From NCBI RefSeq assembly GCF_000203815.1, contig NW_004457639.1, positions 496,001-560,000 of the forward strand: a stretch of 64,000 nt of DNA, in the 5' to 3' direction. The notes under the pieces are model-generated. The model was not told where the DNA came from. It made no database searches and saw only the letters and a program-made list of their open reading frames with translations. Shown here piece by piece: positions 43,042 to 54,551 of the stretch (position 1 is its first letter; every line of letters starts with the position of its first letter). The DNA comes from Cavenderia fasciculata (taxonomy: Eukaryota > Evosea > Eumycetozoa > Acytosteliales > Cavenderiaceae). The translations under genes and the position numbers were made by a program.

Positions 43042-43501
43042 TGTTGTTGTTGTTGTTGAACTATAAGTGTAGAGAGATGTTGTGGGAAAAGGTGTCTGTT
43101 TGTTTAACAAATTATATTATATTTGTTTTGTTTTGTCTGTCTGTTGGTTTAATTAATATAAATATATATATATATGATACAATGATATTATAAAAGATTG
43201 GTGGACCAAAAGAACTCTTCTTGTAGTTGTAGTTGTTGAAAGGTCTAAAAATATATATTAATATCTTCTTTTTTAAAAATACAAGAGGAATCAGGTGCTG
43301 TTTGTGAGTATCTCTGCTTCGTTTTCTGCTGTCTTGCAGTCTCACTCAGCACGATGATGAAAAAAAAAAATAAACAAAAAAATAAAATAAAAAAAATCGA
43401 TGATGAGCGATCTGAGCAAAAAAGGGGTGATGGTTGAAGATCAAACAAGAGAGTGAGAGAAAAGTCAACCCAACTAAATTAATTCGACCTTTGTAATAAT
43501 A
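43042..43501. promoter_or_regulatory. Divergent promoter region between WIP-like and HIBCH-like genes
   Basis: 460 bp of AT-rich sequence between divergent starts. It contains an AT dinucleotide run near 43161-43175 and A-tracts around 43360-43395. A short minus-strand open frame lacks support. No RNA gene is apparent. Confidence 0.55.
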
Positions 43502-44811
43502 ATGAATAGAATCGATGTATTATCAAATCATTTATGTAGTAGTACAATAACAACAACAACAACAACAACAGTAGTAAAATACAATGATAATAAAGATCCA
43601 TTACTTGTATCTGAATTAGAATCAAATCATATATTATATAGAATCTATGATAATGGTTGTTTAAAGATTATATTAAATCGTGAAAAAGCTTTAAATAGTT
43701 TAACTTTGGGTATGTGAAATATATATACATATATATATATATATTATATAAATAACCTTACACTATTTATCTATTTATTTATCTATTTAATTTAGAGATG
43801 ATAAATCATTTATTAAATTTATTAAAGAAATATGAAAATGATAAGAGGGTAACATTTGTATTGGTAGTGGGAGCAGGAGATAGAGCTTATTGTTCGGGTG
43901 GTGATTTATTGGAATTCTCATCGAGTGTAGAAATGTCACATAGACTGTCAAACACCGAGTACAAGTTGGACTATCTAATACATACCTATTCGAAACCATA
44001 CGTATCGATTGTCAATGGCATTGTGATGGGTGGGGGTGTTGGTATTTCAATACATGGGTCTCATTGTATCGTTACAGAACGTGCATTATGGGCAATGCCA
44101 GAATGTTTTATTGGGTACTTTCCAGATGTTGGTACAAATTATCAAATGTCAAGATTGGGTGCTATTGGTTTGTACTTGGATTTAACAGGTACACGTATAA
44201 AATATCGTGATTTGGTTGGATTGGGAATAGCCTCACATCATGTTCCATCAGACATGTTGGATCGATTGGTTAGAGATCTAACTGAAAACACGGTCGACAC
44301 AACTCGTCAGCTAGACTTTATTATCAATCTCTATCGTAAACAAGTTGGTTATAGATTACATAATATCGAGCCCTCCACAATGGTAGAGTGGCTAGTTCAG
44401 AATCAATGTCTTGAAAGATGTTTTGGTAATCATATCAAATCGGTTCAAGAAGTATTAGACAACTTGGAAAATGAGATCAAAAACAACAACGGCGATGAAA
44501 AAGTTAGAAAATGGGCAGAACAAACATTGACTAAAATAACTGGATCAAGACCTCTAAGTATTTGTGCATGTTTTAAAGCTTTTAGAGATTCATTAAATCT
44601 TTCAATTGATGATGTATTAAAAATGGACAATCGTGTGGGAACTCATCTCACCCAAATTGAAGAGGATGGTAGAGAAGGTATAAAAGCTGCACTCTTTGAC
44701 AAAACATACAAACCTCAATGGATTCCTCCAACCATTCAACAAGTCGATCCAAATATAGTCGATTCATTATTTAAACCTTTACCAAGTCATCAAGAATTGG
44801 ATTTAAATTAA
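43502..44811 (+). CDS. hibch: 3-hydroxyisobutyryl-CoA hydrolase (HIBCH)-like, paralog 1, catalytically intact
   Basis: Two exons: 43502-43709 and 43796-44811; 407 residues. It is a crotonase-fold hydrolase with the full HIBCH pattern: LNREKALNSLTL, AYCSGGDLLEF (oxyanion loop), GIVMGGGVGISIHG, AMPECFIGYFPDVGTNY (catalytic Glu and the FPDVG hallmark), YLDLTG..IKYRD and a C-terminal ALFDKTYKPQWIPP. In valine catabolism the enzyme releases 3-hydroxyisobutyrate from its CoA ester in mitochondria, but the N-terminus here is not a clear presequence. Two further paralogs at 45215 and 51651 share its unusual N-terminal block (NHL...DPLL...ILYRIYDNGCLKIILN), its intron position and its phase, but have lost active-site residues. 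Confidence 0.9.
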
Positions 44812-45214
44812 AACATAAAAAGTCACGTGTATTAATAAAACCAAAATCTAATGTAATTGAGACAATAATAATAACAGTTAACAAATCGGTAAATACCAAA
44901 TAGTAATATTTATTAGTAAGAAGAAGAAGAAAAAAAAAAAAAAAGGGGAAATCTTTTAAAACTTTTAAGATTTCTAGATATTTTTTAGCAAAAGATAATT
45001 AATATCAAATCTTTTATAAAATATATAGATTATATATTACAAAGTAGACATTAAATTTAAGATTTATATAAATTTTAAAAAAAAAATACGGGTACACAGA
45101 TAATTGAATGTCATGGAGAAAAAAACATGGTTGAAAAAATAAGTACTTTATTCATTTTGGGTTTTAAAATTAATTGTATTATTATTATTATTATTAACTT
45201 TTAAAAATTGTCCA
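44812..45214. other. Spacer between tandem HIBCH-like paralogs
   Basis: About 400 bp, very A/T-rich, with an A-tract near 44930-44945 and an ATT repeat near 45180-45196 just before the next start. Nothing else is seen. Confidence 0.6.
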
Positions 45215-46538
45215 ATGGAAACTAACCAATGTGTCTCTAGAATTGGAGTTATAGCCAATCATCTAAAAAGAGAAAAATCAAAATTAGAACCATTTAATTC
45301 TGTAAAAGATCCATTTCTTATCCCTTTATCCGAGAGTAAAACCATACTCTATCGTCTCTATGATAATGGATGTCTAAAAATTATTATTAATAGAACAAGT
45401 TTATTTAATTCAATTTCAGTTGGTTTGTATAAAAAAAAAAAGAAAAAAAAGAAAAAGAAATATTAATTTTCTATTTATTTAATTTTCTAGAGGTAATAAA
45501 TAAATTAATAGATTTATTAAATCATTTTAAAAAAGATGATAAAGTAAAATGTTTATTGTTTGTTGGTATTGGTGATCAAATGTATAGAGGTGAATCAGAT
45601 TTAAAGGAAATAGTGTATGGTAAAAGATCAATTGCTTCGAATCTATTTGATATGTATCTTTTGACATATACAGTGTACGCCTATCCAAAACCTGTGATTA
45701 CTATTTGTAATGGTCCGTGTCGTGGTGGACTTGGAATGCATTTACTTTTTAATTCAAAGTATTCAATCATTACACCAAATGCATCGTTTGAATTAATTCA
45801 TTCTAAATTGGGAATTGCCTGTGACAATGGATCAAACTATTACCTAAGTAGAATGGAAGCTGGAGTAGGTCTTTATCTTGGTCTGACCTCTGAACGGTTT
45901 GAATATCGTGATGCCATGCAATTAGGATTAACAACACATCTAGCTATCATGCCATCATCATTGGATGAGATTGTCGAGAATTTTACAACCAGTTTAAATA
46001 TTGACAATATTGATAGACTCGATCAAATATTAAATGCATATAAATCCAAAGAATATGATTTACCAAAATCTACTTTTCAAATCGGTCCAACAACCGAACT
46101 AGGATTTCTAACACGTACAGGTTGTATAGAGAGATGTTTTGGAAGACATATTCATACGATTAATGAAATTGTAGATTCTCTCAATCGTGAGATCCAGACT
46201 GCTAGAAATCACCGAGTTGTCAAATGGGCCACCAAGATTAAAAATCATCTATTGACACGTGCCAAACCACTTGCCCTAAATGCAACTTACGTGTCATGCG
46301 AGACTCTTTCCACTGCACCATGGAACAAGTATACGAGAATGAGCAAATGTTGGCCACTTACCTCCTCTCTACTGATTTTGATGAAGGCCTTAAATGTGCC
46401 ACCCTTGCCCACCCCAACGATCCTCAATGGACTCACCCAGATGCCAATGACCTAATGGTTGACTCCTTATTCACTCCTTTACCAGATTCCCTTCACCTAA
46501 TTAAATATCTTAATAATAATTCAAATCAACCTTTGTAA
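45215..46538 (+). pseudogene. HIBCH-like paralog 2, active site altered and one frame break
   Basis: Exon 1 is 45215-45422 and exon 2 is 45491-46538, with the same intron position and phase as paralog 1. The crotonase glycine loop is kept (CRGGLGMHLLF), but the active site is not: CSGGD reads MYRGESD, and the catalytic PE...FPDVG region reads LIHSKLGIACDNG. The reading frame shifts once near 46285-46300. Before it the match to paralog 1 ends at TRAKPLALNAT; after it resumes in another frame (MRDSFHCTMEQVYENEQMLA ... PQWTHPDANDLMVDSLFTPLP). No intron explains this. It may be a pseudogene, a sequencing error, or a gene truncated at about 46457 with a novel tail. The long, otherwise clean frame argues for recent loss or an error. 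Confidence 0.7.
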
Positions 46539-46787
46539 AGTAATAGACAATCAAAAAAAATGTAATAAAAGCAATAGAAACTTTATAACAAGAAAAGGAG
46601 AGGTTGAATACTATTATTGGATGGTTCCCAGAGACTTTGAATCCTATACTGATATCAATTTTTAAAAAAGTTTAAATACCAAAAGAAAAAAAAGGAGGGA
46701 AATTCGAATTTTAAACATTATAGTGTTTGAGTTGACTTGCAAAGTTTAATAGATATCATTATTCTTGTAGTATATATATAGTATAGA

Positions 46788-49426
46788 ATGTCAGATAGTG
46801 AATATTCATCAGATGATGATGATGATGAAATCAAGGATAAGGAATTGGCACTTGCAGAAACAAAGTCAAAGTTGAATTCAATATTAGATTTGGTTAACAA
46901 AAGTAGATCTGTATGTTGTTGTTGTTGGTGTCAAAGAGAGAGAGTCAAGAGTATGTGACGTTCTAATACCCTCTCTCTTTCTTTCTTTCTTAGATGAAAT
47001 CAAGTGTTGAAGAAAAGATTGATCATAGTATAACTGGAAAATCATCTGACAACAAGAAGAAGACTATTAAATTAAAGGTTCAGAAACAAGATAGTAGTAG
47101 TAGTGATGATGAAAAGGAGGAGGAACAAGAAGAGGGGGAAGAAAAAGATATAAAAAAGAAGAAGAAGAAGAAGAAATCTAAATCAAAGGTTAAACAAGAT
47201 AGTAGTAGTGATGATGAAGAGGAGGAAAAAGAGATTAAAAAGAAAAAGATAAAGAAATCTAAATCAAAGGACGAAAGAAGATTAAAAAGAAAAGAGGAAA
47301 AGAAGAAACAAAAAAAGCTGGAAAAGAAACAACAGAAAAAGAAACAAAGAGAATTAAAGAAAAAGTTGGTCAAGGAAAAACAAGAACAAGAACAGCAATC
47401 AGACTCTTCTGATGAGGAGAAAACAAAAGTAGAAAAGGAGAAAAAGGAGGAGGAAGAGGAGGAGGAGGAGGTTGTGGTCCACAAACCAAAACTATTATCA
47501 AAACTTCACAAATCACCAGATAAATCATCTACACCAACCAAAAGAACACCAAAGAAATCACAAGTCCAAACTGATTATGAAGCATTACAAAGAGACGTGG
47601 AATATATCTTGGAAAAGGAAAAAAGAGTTTATGTTCCCGAACCTGTTATCAATGATGTTGATACTCAAGATTGTGTTAGAGAAGAAGATTCTTCATCAGA
47701 CAGTGAATCAGAAAAACGAAACAAACGTCAAATAGATAGTAGTAGTAGTAGTGACGACGATCAAGAAGAGGAACAACAACAACAACAAGATAGTGATAGC
47801 GATCCAGATTATGAACCACCATCAAGAAAACAAAAATCCAAACAAAAGAAAAGAGATTCATCACCAATCAAACAAAAGAGAGAATCAAAAAAGGAAAGAG
47901 AACAACCATTAATTTCAAATGTTGATAGTAGTATGTTAATAATTTTCATAATGTCCCAATAATTTAATTCGTAGTATACTTTGGACTGACCCTTTTCTTT
48001 TCTTTTTTTAGAAAATTGTATTATCAAACCATCTGCAATTGTAAAGAAAAGATCAATGTTTGATTTTATTGAAGCTATCAAACCTCCTACTATAGTAGAA
48101 TCCGGATCTGAATCCTCTGAAGATGAAATTGAATATGAAGATGATGATTTAATTATTATTTCAAAATCTAAAAAGAAAGAAGAAAGTGATGAAGAAGAAG
48201 AAATGGAAAATGAATCATCAAGTGAAGAGGAGGAAGAAGAAGAAGAAGAACAAGAACAGGAAGAAGAAAACTCAGAGGAAGAAGAAGAAGAATCTAGTAA
48301 AGAGGAAGAGGAGGAGGAGGAAACTACAAATGTATCAAACAATCCAACTAAAACAACTCCATCTCCACCAAAGAGAAAACCATTGGTTGCACCAGAACCT
48401 ATTCAAACACAGGTAAGATAGAAAAAGAAAAAGAAATATTTTTCCAACAATTTATTCCAGACTTTTTTTAACATTTTATCGATTAAACAGGAAATGGATA
48501 CTGATCCAGATATGGTACCAACAATTGAAGATGAAGAAGATGATGATGATGGTAATGATGTTAAAGATCGTGATACCAAAACAACTGGTGGTAAATTATT
48601 TACACTTGAACTGGACTTTAATGAAGATGATCAAGAAGAACAAGAACAAGTATATAATGGAAAAGTTGATATACAAATGACAGATAAAAATACTAGTGAA
48701 CAAGAAGAAGAAGAAGAAGAAAATGATGAAGAGGAGGAAGAATCAAGTGAAGAAGAATATAATCATAAAACCAAATATGAAAATGATTTAAAAGCACAAG
48801 AAGTCAAATTTTTAAATCAAGGAATGAAATTGATTAGTGGACAAATGAGAAAGAGAAAATCAAATATTGACAATGATGACTCTTTTGACGAGGAAGAAGA
48901 AGAGTTGGAAACTCTTAGATTTTTAAAGAAAAAGAAATCAGCCAAAGAAATCAAGAATAGTGTAACTTCATCCCTTTTTACAATGGACAATCAACAAGAT
49001 GATCTTTCTGAAGAAGAAGATACCAAATCAAAAGTACTCAGACGTTCATCATCGTTACTCAAATCTTCATCCTCTCATTCCAAAAAACTTGGTGGTAGTC
49101 AAGAGGTTGACTTGTCACAATCTTACACTCAAGATGATAAGGAATTACTTGATATGATTCAAAATAATAATAGACGTTCTAAAAGCAATACACAACAAGA
49201 ACAAAAGAAACAACCAACACAACAAAAAGAACAAACACAACCAACTCAACAACAATTTAAATCATCTTTACCAACATCTTTATCATTTGGTTTTGGTAGT
49301 CATCATGCAGGAGGTTCCAGTATGGGTGTTAGTTCCGAAAAATTACAAGCTTTGGCAAAAAAACAAAATCAAAAACAATCCAATCAACCAACTCAAGCAT
49401 TCTTTTTAAAAAAGAATAAAAATTAA
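46788..49426 (+). CDS. Highly charged nuclear-type protein, possible claspin/Mrc1 relative
   Basis: Four exons: 46788-46910, 46994-47930, 48012-48412, 48491-49426; 798 residues, dominated by E/D/K/S runs (blocks of KKKSKSK, SSSDDEEEE, EEEEQEQEEE). Less biased parts are TDYEALQRDVEYILEKEKRVYVPEP, SAIVKKRSMFDFIEAIKPPT, and a C-terminal region with NDLKAQEVKFLNQGMKLISG, ETLRFLKKKKSAKEI and KVLRRSSSLLKSSSS. The last residues NQPTQAFFLKKNKN resemble a weak PCNA-interacting motif with its two aromatic residues and basic tail. This architecture recalls claspin/Mrc1-type replication-checkpoint adaptors, but I see no diagnostic domain, so that is a guess. ATG 46788 and all three introns keep frame cleanly. 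Confidence 0.75.
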
Positions 49427-49524
49427 AAAAGATTACCCTTTAATTAGAGTAATTTAGATATGTATGTTTGTTGTATATTATTATTATTATTATTAATATA
49501 ATTATAAATTATCTTTTCTTTTCT

Positions 49525-51109
49525 TTATTTTTCAAAATGTTTATCCAAATTTGTAAGACACTTGTCAAGGATTTCAAAACCTTGTCTAAGTTCCTTTTCA
49601 TTGATGATCAATGGTGGATTGGTAAAGAAGGAAGAGAAACGAACAAGAGTGTAGAGACCATTTGAAATCATGTCATTCTTGAGTTGAGCCATGGCTGGGT
49701 GAGCTGGGCCGTTGAATTCTACAAATGGCTCACCACGGCTGTTCTTTTGGAGCTCGACCGTGCCAAAGAGACCGAGACTACGGAAGGTCTTGACGGTTGG
49801 ATGACGCTTCTTGAGGTCTTCCATGAGGCTTTGGAGGATTGGTTCCATGCGGTGGACGTTTCCGAGGACATCGGTACGGAGGAAGTATTGGAGAGCGGCA
49901 TAGGCAGAGGCAAGGGTGACGGGGTGAGAGTTGTAGGTCGAGCCAATGCCGATGGGTGACTTTTGAAAGTGAGCAGCAACATGGTCACGACAAGCGACGG
50001 CACCCAATGGGATAAAGGCACCGTTGATGCCCTTGGCCATAGTGACAATGTCTGGAATGACATTGTTGGCTTGCTCGAAACCAAACATGGTGCCGGTACG
50101 ACCAAACCCGTTCATCACTTCATCGCAGACCATGAGGATACCGTGTTGGTCACAAATTTGACGAACACCCTCCAAGTAGCCAGCAGGTGGCTTCAAGATG
50201 CCATTGGTGCCAGTGACCGGCTCCAAAAAGATGGCAGCAATGTTTTTGCCACCCTCGTACGAGATGACCTCGCGCAAGTATTGCAATGATTTTTGGCAGA
50301 TCTCTTCTTCGGTCGAACCCCATGAAAAGGTGTATGGGAATGGGTCCATAAAGTGGACGATGCCAGAGGCACCTGGCTCTGAACCCCAACGTCTTGGGTC
50401 ACCGGTCAAGCCCATAGCACCGAGTGTGGCACCGTGGTAGGAACGATAACGAGCGAGGATTTTATGACGACCAGTCTTGAGACGGGCCATTCTCATGGCA
50501 GTCTCGTTGGCCTCGGCACCACCCGAAACATAGTAAAAGTGGTTGAGGTCGCCTGGCATTAAATCAGCCATCAACAATGACAACTTGGCCTTGACCTCGG
50601 TCACCAAACCACATGGGTAGGCATAGGCAACAGTCTTTAGTTGCTTGTCGACTGCATCAATCACTTCTTGTGGTACAGTATGTCCAAGATTGGAACACAT
50701 TGCCTGTGAATTGAAATCAATGTACTTTTTACCTTGCTTGTCGAAAAAATAAACACCTTCTCCACGTTCCATCACAATTGAACTGGCAGCTGCTGTAGCC
50801 GATGGGTTCCAAGTAAACAAAGTGTTTTCACTAATTGCTTTCATCACTTCCTCTGTCTTCATTGGTACATCTGCAATCTTTTTATGTTTTTCATAAAGTC
50901 CTAAGGAAAAAATAAAAAGTAGAAAGAAAGTATAAGTAAGAGAGAGAGAGAGAGAGAGAGAGAGATATTATATTTATATATTTATAAATTCTTTACATAC
51001 CATCAAAGTTATTCTTTTTTGAAGAAGTAGTAAATAAACATTTTGATTGTTTGAGTAATGATGAAACAACTGTTCTTTGAGTTGTAGTTGTGATTGCTTT
51101 ACTAAACAT
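49525..51109 (-). CDS. Mitochondrial class III (omega-type) PLP aminotransferase
   Basis: Two exons on the minus strand: 51109-51001 and 50900-49525; 494 residues. The first 35 residues are basic, Ser/Thr-rich and non-acidic (MFSKAITTTTQRTVVSSLLK), a likely mitochondrial presequence. The rest is a fold-type I class III aminotransferase: YYVSGGAEANETAMRMAR, YRSYHGATLGAMG, LMVCDEVMNGFGRTG with the PLP-binding Asp, and TMAKGINGAFIPLGA with the Schiff-base Lys. GSTYNSHPVTLASA completes the family pattern. Amine donor and acceptor cannot be fixed; taurine, beta-alanine or GABA-type activity are all possible. The region from about 49680 to 50700 has far more G and C, especially in third codon positions, than neighbouring genes, and so shows spurious antisense frames. 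High expression or bacterial origin could explain this. Confidence 0.9.
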
Positions 51110-51650
51110 TCTTTCGTTTGTCGACGTTCGTATAGTACTACAATGAATGAACCGAAAGAAGTGTGTTTGTTTGATCATCAAAACCCATGCACCCCATTCA
51201 CACCTCTTTTTAAAATCTCTCTCCAATTCAAAATTTTAAAAAGACAAAAAAATCTAAAAAAGGGTTACGTATCAAAACATGTAAAAGTAAAGATATGGGT
51301 GGGATACTATAAAGTAATTGTACGACCACCTTGTTTAAAGATAAGAGTGTGTTTAGAAATGAAAAAAAAGTTAGAATTAATTTAAATCTCCTTGAATCAA
51401 AATATTACGTAATTAAAATTTCTCAATCATTTTCATACACACCCACAAAATTGAAATTAGTCATGTCAAAGGGTGTGACACAAGGAAATTGGTATTGAAA
51501 CAAATCTATAGATTTAAAAAAAAATTAACCATGTTTGTTTGAGTAATATATGTAATTAAATTAATTGCTAGTTGACCTATTTAAATCAAAATTTTTTTGA
51601 TGGTCATCATTTACTCTGTTCTGTTAAAATAAAAAAAAATAGTAACTACA
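51110..51650. promoter_or_regulatory. Divergent region with GT/CA-rich boxes
   Basis: 540 bp between the aminotransferase and HIBCH-like paralog 3. It contains CACACCCACA at 51438-51447 and, in the opposite sense, GGGTGTGACAC at 51471-51481, plus GTGGG/CACCCC-like pieces near 51190 and 51299. Such boxes resemble the G-box recognised by the dictyostelid G-box binding factor GbfA, which drives cAMP-induced post-aggregative genes. The match is by eye only. Confidence 0.45.
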
Positions 51651-52829
51651 ATGGAGAATAGTAAAGTTAAACCCAAAACTTTGAAAAGACTTGGAGTAAC
51701 ATTGGCACATTTAGACAATACTTTATTTCCCTCCTCAACCAATTTAGTTTCTTCCATTTCAAGACCTAATCCAAATCAACTATTGTATAATGATATCAAT
51801 GACCCATTACTTGAATGTGAAAACCAAAATGATTCCATTCTATATAGAGTTTATCAAGGTAGTGGTTGTTTAAAAGTAATCTTAAATTTTAAAGGTAAAA
51901 AAAAAACAAATAAAATATAAATACATACAAAAATAAATAAATAAGATTGATTCTTACTAATATTTTTTTTTTTAGAAAAGAATACAATAATATTGAATGA
52001 AGATATTGGAAATATTTTAAAAAAGTTTAGAAATGATCCAAATGTATCATTTCTATTATTGGTATCAAACTTTTCCAAAGACCATCATCATCGTGATGAC
52101 CAGAGACGTGGTAGATTAAGTGGAATGATTCGATGGACAGGATTTACCAAACCAATTGTAGTAGTTATTAATGATCAAATAACACGTGACAATATCGAAA
52201 TGTTGTTACCTGGCTTTGCACCGGCACTGGTTGTAGTGACTGAAAAGGCAAGTTGTCAAATGCATGTTCCACAATCGATTGTAAATGATTACACTTCTTG
52301 GAAAGTATGCAAAACACTTTGTAAATATGGTAGTATTGGTCTCTATTTGGCAATGACTGGTGTGGATGGATCACCTAGTTTAACGGCCCGAGATATGGTA
52401 GGCATTGGTTTGGCAACACATTTCGTAACATCATCTGCATTGGATCAAATGTATATACATTTGACTCAAACTCTATACTCTACCATTGTCCATGAACCAA
52501 TTGAAGATATCGTCTCTTTTTATCGTAGTAATGATCATACCAAATATTGTATAAAGTCAACAAAGTCGTCATCTTTGTCAGCGTCATTTGAAACACCTAT
52601 AGAATGGTTGATCTCTCAACCTGCACTCTACCAATGTTTTGGTGAACACATTACCAAGATGGAAGATATCATGTCCCATCTGAAACAAGTAGCCACCGCC
52701 ACACCACAACAGACTCTAACAAGTCAATGGGCAATGAAAACCTATCAAAGAATGATTCACATTTGTCCTCTAAACCTACAAAACATATTCCATATGTTTA
52801 AAGAAGAAAGATTAAAAAGTAAAAAGTAA
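51651..52829 (+). CDS. HIBCH-like paralog 3, degenerate crotonase-fold protein
   Basis: Two exons: 51651-51894 and 51976-52829; 365 residues. It shares the N-terminal block of paralogs 1 and 2 (LAHLDN, DPLL, ILYRVYQGSGCLKVILN), the same intron site and phase, and the central segment GLYLAMTGVDGSPSLTARDMVGIGLATHFV that aligns with YLDLTGTRIKYRDLVGLGIASHHV of paralog 1. The catalytic core is gone: no CSGGD, no MGGGVG glycine loop (PGFAPALVVV instead), and no PE...FPDVG. It also lacks the C-terminal DK..PQW segment. The frame is open throughout, so it is probably expressed as a non-catalytic protein instead of decaying as a pseudogene. Confidence 0.75.
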
Positions 52830-52984
52830 AAGTAAATAAATCAATGAAATGAATAAACATGAACAAATTTTTAATATGATGATCATACGAGTTTTTTTAA
52901 AATTAATAATTCATTTTAATTATTTATTATCTCTAAAGATAGATATATACTTATACCTATATATACTTATATTACTATAAATCG

Positions 52985-54551
52985 ATGGAATTATATCAAT
53001 ATTTTAATCAAATCAATGATAGTATATATAAACCAAATGGACAAGCATTGACAGATTTGTTATCATTGAGCGAGTTGATAGCAGTGACGATCAACAATCA
53101 TCCCAACAACCCATTTGTCAAGATATTCAATGCATCACAGACAGCAAAGAACAACACCAAGATACAACAACTCAAAAAGATCGACCAACTCGTACGCAAG
53201 GCACACGACATTGATTCAACCGTACAAAACAAATTACAACAATCATCACTCAACGAATCACAGTATCAAGCCTACTGTGAAATCGTCTCTCATCGTCTTC
53301 GTACCATCACTTTGATCTTTGATCAAAATTATTCTGAAGCATTTAATGAATTTTCAAAATCAGTAGAGTATGTAAAGAGTAAATCTATATTTCTTAATCT
53401 TTCTTTTTATTTATTTATTTCTCTTTTTTTTTTTTTTAGATCATTTATAAGAGTATTTGAATCATGGTCAATACCGGTAATGTATAAATATTGTTATGAT
53501 ATTAGAATGTTGGCAAAATTGGCAACTATCAATGGATCGGCAACAGTTGATGCATCTGGAAAAAAGAATGATTACTATGAAGATGCGAGTAGATTGCTAA
53601 GTAGATGTTTCCAAAGTGCAACAGGTGATAGATCTGCAGTCATGGAACAATCAAAAAAGCGTGCATCACTTGGCATCATCAACCAACTCTTTCAAATCTA
53701 TTTCAAACTCAACAACCTAAAGTTGTGTAAAAATCTGATCAAAGCCATTGAAAGTCCTGGTTTCCCATCACTCGAAACCTATCCTCCTCAACAATTAATC
53801 ACCTATAAATTCTTTGTTGGTAGATTGGCTGCATTTGAAGGAAACTTTAAAAAGGCTCAACAAGATCTTTTATCTGCATTTAACAAATGTCCTCCAAATA
53901 TTCCAAAAAACAAAAAGTCGGTAACTCTCTCTCAGACAACCATCACATGATATAATACAAATAATAATACTAATACTTTTTCCATTTCCTTTTTTTTTTT
54001 TCTTTATAGACTAATATTATTATATTTAATTCCAATGCAATTGGCACAATGTAAATTCCCAAAAAAAGGATTATTACAACAATATAATTTACATCAATTT
54101 ATTGGCATTGTCGATGGAATGAAAAATGGAAACATTAAACAATTCAATCAATGTTTGGCAACCAATCAAAATTATTTTATTTCAAAAGGTCTCTATTTGA
54201 TTTTAGAGAAATTAAAGATTATTGTCTATAGAAATCTTTTCAAGAAAATGTAAGTCAGAAAATATATTACGGATTTTATTTGATCATCATTATTAATTTT
54301 ATTTTTTCTTTTTCTTTAGATATTTAATTACTGTTAGTATGAATGCAAATAGTAATGCAAAATCACGTGTACCAATTCAAAATTTTGTGGCAGCATTAAA
54401 GTGGGCAGAAAATGAAACAGTCGATGTAGACGAGGCAGAATGTATCATATCAAATCTTATCTTTGATGGGTACATTAAAGGTTATATATCACATAAAGTT
54501 GGTCTAATTCTAAGTCCAAATAATCCATTCCCAAAACTTCCATTGGTTTAA
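52985..54551 (+). CDS. pcid2: PCID2/Thp1-like PCI-domain subunit of TREX-2
   Basis: Four exons: 52985-53367, 53440-53916, 54010-54249, 54320-54551; 443 residues, near human PCID2 (399). Helical repeats lead to a C-terminal PCI/winged-helix domain. Diagnostic pieces are ESWSIPVMYKYCYDIRMLAKLA, NNLKLCKNLIKAIE, TYKFFVGRLAAFEGNF, LILLYLIPMQLAQCKFP, LILEKLKIIVYRNLFKKIYLI and AECIISNLIFDGYIKGYISH. PCID2 with GANP/Sac3 and DSS1 forms TREX-2 at nuclear pores for mRNA export. The first intron is 72 bp, in frame and without a stop, so it reads through. The second intron needs an unusual GTCGGT donor to keep the family sequence KKLILLYLIP; the nearby GTAACT would shift frame. Confidence 0.92.

Noticed and set aside
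46285-46300. A mini-intron explaining the frame change in HIBCH-like paralog 2
   Set aside because: No GT...AG pair of realistic length exists there; the shortest introns in this window are about 57 bp.
47080-48342. Ser/Phe-rich minus-strand frames over the charged gene
   Set aside because: They are the complement of GAA/AAG-rich coding sequence; low complexity only.
49684-50440. Open frames on the plus strand antisense to the aminotransferase
   Set aside because: They are by-products of G/C-rich third positions of the minus-strand gene; the peptides have no family features.
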